The translations under genes and the position numbers were made by a program. 64,000 nucleotides of DNA, taken from contig JAFVEZ010000045.1 in assembly GCA_017475745.1 (NCBI GenBank), forward strand, positions 1 through 64,000, read 5' to 3'. The notes under the pieces were generated by a model that made no database searches, was not told the origin of the DNA, and saw only the letters and a program-made list of their open reading frames with translations. Origin of the DNA: Selenomonadaceae bacterium (lineage in GTDB: Bacteria; Bacillota; Negativicutes; Selenomonadales; Selenomonadaceae). Numbering within the stretch: position 1 is the stretch's first letter; every line of letters starts with the position of its first letter. Positions 57,663 to 64,000 of this stretch are shown here, in pieces.

Positions 57663-59570
57663 TTATTTATCTGCCAAGTGATTGCCGAACTTTGCAAGCC
57701 AATAAGAAGCACTACGAACGAAATTGATATAATTCTGCATACTTGCTTCGTCAAAGGATTGTATCTTCGTTTCGTTTGTCAAAGGCTCAGGCTGGAGCGG
57801 AAAGTTGTTTGCATTGCCGATTGCCATGCGCGTCAAGAAGAGTGCATAATTAACTCCTCGATCATTTTCAGTCAAAGACGCGCCGATTGAATGATACTCA
57901 AAATCTTTAGGCGCGATTAGCTCAATAATAGTCGGAATGATATCAATTTGACTACCCGCTGAGTTTGCTGCTAACATTCCATGTTTGATACCAGCGCCAG
58001 TTATGATAAACGGCACTCCGAAGCGTTCGTAATCACTCGGTTGTTTGTCGATATTGCAACGGTCAGCATGGTCGCCAACCATCACAAAGATACTCTCAGG
58101 CACCTTCAAACTCATATTGTCAATAAATCTTTTAAGCTCGCGGTCGGCATAGAATTGATGGGCGAGTTTTTTATTAAGATCGTCATCATCAAATGTCTTG
58201 CTTAAAGTGATTCCTTCTGCTTCGAGATCAACAGTGTATGGCGCATGATTTGAGGTATTAAGAATGATATTAAACGTCGGCATGTTCAAGTCCAGATTAT
58301 TTATAATGAATTCATACAGGAACTTATCATCAACGCCCCAAACATTACCCTTGACAGCACTCGTAGCGGAGATGTCACCTTGACTGTAGAAATGGTCAAA
58401 GCCTTGAGCAATAGTGAACTCACCAATTCTTTCCCAAGTTGCTGGTCCGGCATAGAAAAAGTTAGCGGTATAACCCAGACGTTTCATTGACGGCGCAGCT
58501 GCGGTTGAGTATGGCAGTGCAAACGACTGCGGCAGAGTAGTCAAGTATAAGTTGGCGTCGGCGAGACCTGTAACAATTCCCGTGACTGCTGATACAGTAT
58601 TGCCACCATTTGGCAGGAAGGTAGGACAGTAGTCGCTATTGTCAGCATTGATTATAAACTTCATGCCGTCCGCAATGTGTAATTCGGAATATTTGTCAAG
58701 CAACACCCAATTCGCGTAGCTCTCGGAGATAATCACAAATATGTGTTTAGGCTTTGGAATGAGTCCGCCTTTGGCAAAGTGATGTAAATAATCGTTGAGA
58801 TCGTCACTCGTCGGCGATTGTTGGGAATGTTGCGCGGCTAAGTTTCTTATATCTTGAGCAGAGAAGTTTAATCCGGCACTTGAGACAATCCGATTTTGTA
58901 GAACATATCCGCGATATATCGCTTGATAGCTGTCGAGAATTGTTTCATTGAGGAATTTGTCCTTTGTGATGCCAATATTCTCGAAGTTTAGTTCTGTCTG
59001 CCAATTCAATCCGCCGCCAAATATTGTCAGTGTTACCATTAAATATGTCAATGCAATTACAAGCAGACTGTTTATCTTCAACTGAACTTGCAGACATTTG
59101 AGGAAGAGCTTATATAGTATTATTGACATTATCAGAGCCAATATTAACCTCAATGGAAGGTAGAACTCATCAATTAAAGTCATGAAAAGTGCGTATAAAT
59201 CATCATTGATGGCATTGAATATCATTTGATCGAAGTTTGAGTGAAATTGTCGATAGAATGGGAAAGCTGCTGCATACAATATAGAAGTTATTATAAGTAC
59301 AATCGCAACTATAACTCTAGTTGCAACTTTGGAAAATATACTTGGCAGCAAAACAATCAAAGTTAATATACCTGCAGTCTGACAACTCAATCTCAATCCA
59401 ATCCACAGAGCTGCCAATATTTCCAAAATGTCAACCTCACCCATATAATCACTCAACACGGCTATGAAAACTATTCGCTCAATCGAAAACATCAACAAAA
59501 AGAACACGAACATTACTAGCCCGCGCCCAAGAATTTCAGTTATTTTATTGATTATAGAATATGTCTTCAT
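57663..59570 (-). CDS. LtaS-like phosphoglycerol transferase (sulfatase family)
   Basis: A 635-residue protein with five membrane segments in the first 190 residues and a C-terminal sulfatase-fold domain outside the membrane. Marks: IFVIISESYANW near 282 (metal Glu), PNGGNTVSAVTGI near 318 (candidate catalytic Thr), FNIILNTSNHAPY near 425 and VMVGDHADRCN near 495 (metal Asp-His). LtaS-type enzymes transfer glycerol phosphate from phosphatidylglycerol, making lipoteichoic acid in monoderms; in diderms relatives (OpgB, LtaS-like) modify glucans or lipopolysaccharide. It overlaps scpA by four bases. The acceptor here is unknown. Confidence 0.86.
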   Translation of the reverse strand: MKTYSIINKITEILGRGLVMFVFFLLMFSIERIVFIAVLSDYMGEVDILEILAALWIGLRLSCQTAGILTLIVLLPSIFSKVATRVIVAIVLIITSILYAAAFPFYRQFHSNFDQMIFNAINDDLYALFMTLIDEFYLPLRLILALIMSIILYKLFLKCLQVQLKINSLLVIALTYLMVTLTIFGGGLNWQTELNFENIGITKDKFLNETILDSYQAIYRGYVLQNRIVSSAGLNFSAQDIRNLAAQHSQQSPTSDDLNDYLHHFAKGGLIPKPKHIFVIISESYANWVLLDKYSELHIADGMKFIINADNSDYCPTFLPNGGNTVSAVTGIVTGLADANLYLTTLPQSFALPYSTAAAPSMKRLGYTANFFYAGPATWERIGEFTIAQGFDHFYSQGDISATSAVKGNVWGVDDKFLYEFIINNLDLNMPTFNIILNTSNHAPYTVDLEAEGITLSKTFDDDDLNKKLAHQFYADRELKRFIDNMSLKVPESIFVMVGDHADRCNIDKQPSDYERFGVPFIITGAGIKHGMLAANSAGSQIDIIPTIIELIAPKDFEYHSIGASLTENDRGVNYALFLTRMAIGNANNFPLQPEPLTNETKIQSFDEASMQNYINFVRSASYWLAKFGNHLADK

Positions 59571-60304
59571 ACTTCAGCCAACTTATTCATAGTGATTGAG
59601 ATTTCCGAAAAGGGTATAACCTGTTTAACCTTTATCTTTTGACGTTTGACTAACTCCAACAGCGCTAGGAAAGCTGCAATCTTTTCGCCTGCTGAGTTTG
59701 TCATCACTGCTTCTGAAAGTTTTATCTCTTCATGTTTTTCGAGTTGTGACAGGATAGATTCGATCTTGTCCTTGACATGGAACACTTCCGACGATACTAA
59801 GACCTCTGGAATGACAGGCTCTTCATTGACGGTTATTGCCGTTATGAAAGCTCTAAATAATTTATCTACTGATAAGTTCTGTGGTGGCAGGACTTTTTGA
59901 GATAACCTCAACGGCGCTCGCTTGACGAATCTTTCCTCATCAGACAGCATTGAAGTTAAAACCTTACTCACCTTCTGGAAGTGTTGATACTCAAGAAGTC
60001 TCTTTACCAGCTCATCACGTGGATCATCTAAAACGTCTGCACTGTCAGTCTCACTGCCTTCAACTACCGGCTTTGCCTTTGGTAGAATGATTCTCGATTT
60101 GATGTACATTAACTTTGCCGCCATTACGAGAAACTCTGCAGCAATCTCAATTTTAAATTCCTTCGATTCTTCTATATAATCCATGTATTGCTGTGTCAAT
60201 TCTGCCATTGGTATATCGTAAATGTCGATCCTATTCTTTTCAATTAAGTGTAACAGCAAATCAAGCGGACCTTCAAAAGCCGCCAACTTTATTTCATACT
60301 TCAT
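59567..60304 (-). CDS. scpA: Segregation and condensation protein A
   Basis: A 245-residue kleisin that joins SMC and ScpB in chromosome condensation. The N-terminal part is typical (FEGPLDLLLHLIEKNRIDIYDIPMAELT-type start, EFLVMAAKLMYIKSRILLP-like near 60), and the C-terminal winged helix has FLALLELVKRQKIKVKQ near 212. scpB, which often follows, is replaced by the LtaS-like gene. The gene starts directly after the M50 protease stop. Confidence 0.95.
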   Translation of the reverse strand: MKYEIKLAAFEGPLDLLLHLIEKNRIDIYDIPMAELTQQYMDYIEESKEFKIEIAAEFLVMAAKLMYIKSRIILPKAKPVVEGSETDSADVLDDPRDELVKRLLEYQHFQKVSKVLTSMLSDEERFVKRAPLRLSQKVLPPQNLSVDKLFRAFITAITVNEEPVIPEVLVSSEVFHVKDKIESILSQLEKHEEIKLSEAVMTNSAGEKIAAFLALLELVKRQKIKVKQVIPFSEISITMNKLAEV

Positions 60305-60940
60305 TTAGAATATCACACTGATTATAGATTCAAACATTCCGAGGATCAAGCGCTGCATAGGTACAAGTATACTGCCGAGGATAGGTGTCATCAAGAAGAC
60401 TATCAATATCAGGAAGCTGTAACGTTCCAATTCTTGTAGCTTTCTCGCCAACTCATAAGGTAACAACTGTATCAAAACCTTTGAACCGTCCAATGGTGGT
60501 ACAGGTATCATGTTGAATATGGCAAAGTTGATGTTGTAGATAAGAATCAACGAGAATACTGTGCCCATTCCAGGTGTTATATGAACGCCAAACTTTACAA
60601 GCAGCACCATAACTATCAAAGTTATGAATGCTGTAACCAGATTTGCAGCCGGACCGGCAAGTGAGACAAGTATATCATCGCGGCGCGGGTGTTTGAAGTT
60701 GTAAGGGTTTATCATAACCGGCTTTGCCCAGCCGAAGCGAACGAGGAAGAGCATTAACAGTCCGATTGGATCAATATGTGCTGCAGGATTGAGTGTCAGT
60801 CTGCCTTGCATTTTAGGCGTAGGATCGCCAAGCGCAACTGCTGTAGCCGCATGTGAGAACTCATGTACTGTCATTGCTATAATCAAGCCAGGAAGTCCAG
60901 CAACAATCTGCATTAGAAATCCGCCAAAATCATCAAACAT
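60305..60940 (-). CDS. Site-2 protease family (M50) membrane metalloprotease
   Basis: A 211-residue membrane protein of the M50 family, short form without PDZ or CBS domains. The zinc motif is HEFSHA near residue 26, the third ligand is in NMIPVPPLDGSKV near 155, and LTLNPAAHIDPIG near 48 is typical of the short Firmicute type. About five to six membrane segments. Its gene is commonly next to scpA, as here. Substrate unknown. Confidence 0.92.
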   Translation of the reverse strand: MFDDFGGFLMQIVAGLPGLIIAMTVHEFSHAATAVALGDPTPKMQGRLTLNPAAHIDPIGLLMLFLVRFGWAKPVMINPYNFKHPRRDDILVSLAGPAANLVTAFITLIVMVLLVKFGVHITPGMGTVFSLILIYNINFAIFNMIPVPPLDGSKVLIQLLPYELARKLQELERYSFLILIVFLMTPILGSILVPMQRLILGMFESIISVIF

Positions 60941-60955
60941 TAAAACACCTCAACT

Positions 60956-61507
60956 TTATTTCTCGTGCAATAACTCTTTGGCTAACATCAAGATTGCGAT
61001 TATTGACTTTGAATCAAAGATTTTGCCCTCGTCAATCCACTTGATTGCTTCTTTGAGTGGCACTTTCATGCAATTAATGAACTCATCATCGTCAGTGTGC
61101 TGCTTGCCTGGTTTTAAGTCCTCAGCAGCGTAAAGGTGAATCCACTCATTAGAGAAGCCAACTGTCGTTGCTATCGTCGTCAACTTCCAAATCTTGCCGG
61201 CGGTATAACCGGTTTCTTCTGATAGTTCACGCTCTGCACATTTGATTGGGTCTTCACCCTCAACATCGAGTTTACCGGCAGGAATCTCAATGGTAACTTT
61301 GTTGACGGGATAGCGGAACTGTTTGACCAAAATGATGTCACCATTAGGCAAAATCGGCACCACTGCTGAAGCTCCTGGGTGTTTAATCCATTCACGCGGC
61401 GCGGTGTGTCCGTTCGGTAATTGCACTGTATCTTTCTTGACGTGCAGAAGTACGCCGTCAAACACATCTTCGCTTGATATTTTCTTTTCGATTAAGTTTT
61501 CGTCCAT
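60956..61507 (-). CDS. ADP-ribose pyrophosphatase-type Nudix hydrolase
   Basis: A 183-residue Nudix protein. The Nudix box reads GKLDVEGEDPIKCAERELSE and continues ETGY, near residues 80-105, followed at a distance typical of ADP-ribose hydrolases by TTVGFSNEWIHLY. ATG 61507 has AAGGAG eight bases before; ATG 61513 is too close to that site. It lies between recN and the M50 gene, all reading the same way. Confidence 0.92.
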   Translation of the reverse strand: MDENLIEKKISSEDVFDGVLLHVKKDTVQLPNGHTAPREWIKHPGASAVVPILPNGDIILVKQFRYPVNKVTIEIPAGKLDVEGEDPIKCAERELSEETGYTAGKIWKLTTIATTVGFSNEWIHLYAAEDLKPGKQHTDDDEFINCMKVPLKEAIKWIDEGKIFDSKSIIAILMLAKELLHEK

Positions 61508-61538
61508 TTTCATTACTCCTTAACATTCTTTTGACACA

Positions 61539-63242
61539 TTATCTGGATAATCCCAAAATTCTCTTCTTTCTGGCAGCGCTGTTTATCATCTCTTTAGCAT
61601 TTTCCATTGAAGCAGGCGTGGCATCAACACCGGAAGCCATTCTCGCAATCTCTTTCAATCTGTCGAAGTCAGTGAGCTTGTAAACTGCTGTAGTCGTTCG
61701 CTCATCGGTAGTCTGCTTACTGATTGAAATGTGGACATCAGCCATACAGGCAATCTGAGCCAAGTGGGTTATGCAGAGGACTTGCCTATATTTAGCAACT
61801 TTTGCTATACATTCAGCGACGGCGTTGGCAGTCAGTCCGCCCAAACCTGTATCAATCTCATCAAACACCATCGTTGCAGCGGAATCATCACGACCGGCGT
61901 CGATTGCCTTTATCGCCAGAGCCAATCTGGACAGCTCACCACCGGAAGCAACTTTTGAGAGTGACTGAACTTCTTCGCCTGCGTTTGCACTAAAAAGCAT
62001 CTCAACCTCATCTCCGCCGTTTAATGACAATTCATCCAGAGGATTGACAGCAATTACAAATTTAGCTTTTTGCATGCCAAGCTGTCTAAGTTCCGTTTCG
62101 ATCTCCATAGATAAATTTTTGGCGGATTTCTTGCGAGCTTTTGTCAAAGTATCTGCACGTTTTCTTGCCTGTGATTCAACTTTTAGTATGCGCTGCTGCA
62201 TTGTCTCAACGTCCGAATCAAAGTTCTCTATAGATGATAGTTCTCGTTTTATTCTTTCGTAACGCTCAAGTATCTCCTCTACAGTCACGCCATACTTCTT
62301 CTTGAGACGGTGGATTAATTCAAGTCTATCCTGAAGTTCGTCAAGCCTGCCGGGTGAGAATTCAAACTGTTCACCGTAGTCACGAATCTCACTGTAAACC
62401 TCATGCAGAGAGATAGAGACTTCTTCAATCATCTTTCGTGCGTCGTCCAATGAATGGTCGTATCGCTGAATATCATCGAGATTTTTACCGATCCTTGCCA
62501 ATGCAGTCAGTATATTAAATTCGTCATCATTGTCAAGAAGATTGCAGGAGTCTTCAATACTTTCTACAATCCTCTCTGAATTGGACAGGCGTTTAAACTC
62601 AGCTTCCAGTTCCTCTTCCTCACCGGCAGTTAATTTCGCTTCGGCAATCTCATTTTCCTGCCAACGCAGCATATCTAATTTCTGCTCATTTTCGGCAGCA
62701 GATTTCTTTTTGTCTTCAAGTGCCTTCTGTTGGGTAAGCCAGAGTCTATACAACTTTTGATAATCTGCTATAGCTGCTGCTATCTCTTCAGAGGAGTTAT
62801 CAATCAAGGCATAAGGAGTACCCTCTTTAAGTAGAGCAAGATTTTCGTTTTGACCGTGAATGTCAATGAGTGCATTTCCAATTCTCTTCAGCGAGGTGAG
62901 AGTGACATGCGAACCATTGACAATTATGGAATTTTTGCCATTACGAGCGATTTTGCGTGTGATTATGACTTCTTCGTCCTCAGCTTCTATCTCCAATTCA
63001 GAGAGAATAGCCTTTACTTTATCTGTAGGCTCAACAATAAAGACTGCTTCGACTTTTAAATCCTCACAGCCGTTTCTGATATATTGTGTACTGGCACGGC
63101 TGCCGAGTACAACGCCAAGGGCGTCAATCAAGATCGACTTACCTGCGCCGGTTTCACCCGTCAATATATTCAAACCTTCATCAAATTCAACATTAACATT
63201 TTCAATCAACGCAAAGTTCCAGACGCTCAATGTCTTCAGCAT
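61539..63242 (-). CDS. recN: DNA repair protein RecN
   Basis: A 567-residue SMC-like repair ATPase. Walker A is GETGAGKSILIDALG near 30, a long coiled coil spans about 150-370, and the C-terminal half has VASGGELSRLALAIKA (signature) near 440 and MVFDEIDTGLGGLTA (Walker B) near 464. It starts with ATG 63242 (a TTG one codon earlier is possible), 18 bases after pyrE. Confidence 0.96.
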   Translation of the reverse strand: MLKTLSVWNFALIENVNVEFDEGLNILTGETGAGKSILIDALGVVLGSRASTQYIRNGCEDLKVEAVFIVEPTDKVKAILSELEIEAEDEEVIITRKIARNGKNSIIVNGSHVTLTSLKRIGNALIDIHGQNENLALLKEGTPYALIDNSSEEIAAAIADYQKLYRLWLTQQKALEDKKKSAAENEQKLDMLRWQENEIAEAKLTAGEEEELEAEFKRLSNSERIVESIEDSCNLLDNDDEFNILTALARIGKNLDDIQRYDHSLDDARKMIEEVSISLHEVYSEIRDYGEQFEFSPGRLDELQDRLELIHRLKKKYGVTVEEILERYERIKRELSSIENFDSDVETMQQRILKVESQARKRADTLTKARKKSAKNLSMEIETELRQLGMQKAKFVIAVNPLDELSLNGGDEVEMLFSANAGEEVQSLSKVASGGELSRLALAIKAIDAGRDDSAATMVFDEIDTGLGGLTANAVAECIAKVAKYRQVLCITHLAQIACMADVHISISKQTTDERTTTAVYKLTDFDRLKEIARMASGVDATPASMENAKEMINSAARKKRILGLSR

Positions 63243-63260
63243 CAACTCACCCCAAACTGA

Positions 63261-63836
63261 TTACTTGCCGGTACTGCCGCGCTTTGTGATCGGTACATTA
63301 TTCTTGCAGAGCGGACAATCTTCCGGCTTATAAGTCTCTACATTCATTTTGAGCAGAGCAGTTGCCGGTACATCACCGAAGTCAGCCTTGCCACCGCTTC
63401 TGTCGACAAGCATACTCACCGCAACAGGTATGGCTTTGTATGACTTCACAACATCAATGACCTCTTTAATAGAGCCGCCGGTCGTCACGATGTCCTCGAC
63501 GATCAGAACTCTCTCACCCTCATGCAGACTGAAACCGCGGCGGAAAGTCATCTTACCGTCAACACGCTCAGTAAAGATTGCGCGGGTGCCGAGTGCCTTT
63601 CCGGTCTCATGTGCAAGAATCACACCGCCTGTTACAGGTCCCACGACAGTTTCGATGTTGGCATCCTTGAACTTTTCCGCCATTGCCTGACAGAGCTTCT
63701 CAGTGTACTTCGGGTGCTGAAGGACATTGAACTTCTCAACATAGTGTGGGCTGTGCAAACCGCTAGTCAGTAGAAAATGTCCATCCATTATAGCATTTGT
63801 CTTAACCAGAATATCTCTAACTTCTTGTTCTGTCAT
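63261..63836 (-). CDS. pyrE: Orotate phosphoribosyltransferase
   Basis: A 191-residue enzyme that makes OMP from orotate and PRPP. Marks: GHFLLTSGLHS near 19, VVGPVTGGVILAHETGKALGTRAIFTER-type core near 64, and the PRPP motif VLIVEDIVTTGGSI near 110. It belongs to the type with a C-terminal Cys pair (CPLCKNNVPI), as in the Thermus group. GAGAGGTG site before the ATG. No other pyrimidine gene lies next to it within the window, apart from an unassigned gene upstream. Confidence 0.93.
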   Translation of the reverse strand: MTEQEVRDILVKTNAIMDGHFLLTSGLHSPHYVEKFNVLQHPKYTEKLCQAMAEKFKDANIETVVGPVTGGVILAHETGKALGTRAIFTERVDGKMTFRRGFSLHEGERVLIVEDIVTTGGSIKEVIDVVKSYKAIPVAVSMLVDRSGGKADFGDVPATALLKMNVETYKPEDCPLCKNNVPITKRGSTGK

Positions 63837-63851
63837 TATAACACACCTCTC

Positions 63852-63998
63852 TTAAAGTTGTCTGTAATAATCCGCTGCACGTTTGGCTTCGTAATCCATA
63901 CCTATAGTTGATCTATTAGGGTAGTTGCTTGCCTGTGGCGGAGTAATATCAATCGGCTGGAAGTTTGATGTCTGACCTTGAGACTGCTTGTTTCTATC
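63852..63998 (-). CDS. C-terminal end of an unidentified protein (partial)
   Basis: An open frame enters from the window edge and ends with TAA at 63852-63854, 15 bases before pyrE. The 48 visible codons are rich in Gln, Asn, Ser and Pro (FQPIDITPPQASNYPN) and end in DYEAKRAADYYRQL. The low-complexity character suggests a tail. No family can be named. Confidence 0.5.
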   Translation of the reverse strand, partial: DRNKQSQGQTSNFQPIDITPPQASNYPNRSTIGMDYEAKRAADYYRQL

Positions 63999-64000
63999 TT

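Overview
The window reads as chromosome of a diderm Firmicute, most likely class Negativicutes (the genus cannot be fixed from sequence alone). Low-GC, Firmicute-type housekeeping genes (ricT, yaaR, holB, a LonC-type protease, dciA-gyrB, a sufCBDSU operon, good Shine-Dalgarno sites with many TTG starts) sit beside lipopolysaccharide genes (lpxA, gmhB). No rRNA, CRISPR array, insertion sequence or intact prophage was seen.

Layout. 1-3.9 kb (+): tail of one Uma2 gene and a complete second copy, queC, trpC, an iron-sulfur flavoprotein and a Tat-type DUF362 lipoprotein. 4-6 kb: lpxA (-) and ppx (+). 6-6.3 kb: remnant of a TetR regulator. 6.3-16.4 kb (-): an alanine-type symporter, the run ricT-trmN6-cmk-plsC-small gene-queA, recF and dnaN, and a secreted tannase. 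16.5-25.1 kb (+): stand-alone AICAR formyltransferase, an AT-rich three-gene CDP-glycerol/glycan locus, and lonC. 25.1-26.5 kb (-): queE and queD with two similar RNA hairpins around queD. 26.7-31.3 kb (+): yaaR-holB-dciA-gyrB. 31.4-31.8 kb: tRNA-Ala and tRNA-Glu. 31.9-51.3 kb (-): leuS-gmhB-glyA, a diguanylate cyclase with a DctP binding protein, prfA-prmC-tsaC, an FkbM methyltransferase, the suf operon, hemW and a DUF4127 protein. 51.4-54.1 kb (+): recT, an Lrp regulator with an aminotransferase, tRNA-Arg. 54.1-64 kb: an FlhB-like export switch protein, an adenine deaminase gene broken by one in-frame stop, a SpoU methyltransferase, and (-) a small Cys-containing protein, an LtaS-like phosphoglycerol transferase, scpA, an M50 protease, a Nudix hydrolase, recN and pyrE.

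Two points stand out. First, the gene order is explained by one inversion of about 15.8 kb with ends in the gaps near 12.4 and 28.2 kb: turning the segment back restores both yaaR-holB-ricT-trmN6 and dnaN-recF-dciA-gyrB, so two conserved operons have swapped downstream halves. Second, the AT-rich 17.7-23.0 kb locus encodes a glycerophosphotransferase, a glycosyltransferase and a 741-residue fusion (methyltransferase-like, kinase-like, Rossmann and CDP-glycerol-forming domains). All three proteins carry a similar small Rossmann-like domain. With the LtaS-like enzyme at 57.7 kb this suggests a teichoic-acid-like decoration of the surface in a lipopolysaccharide-bearing cell.
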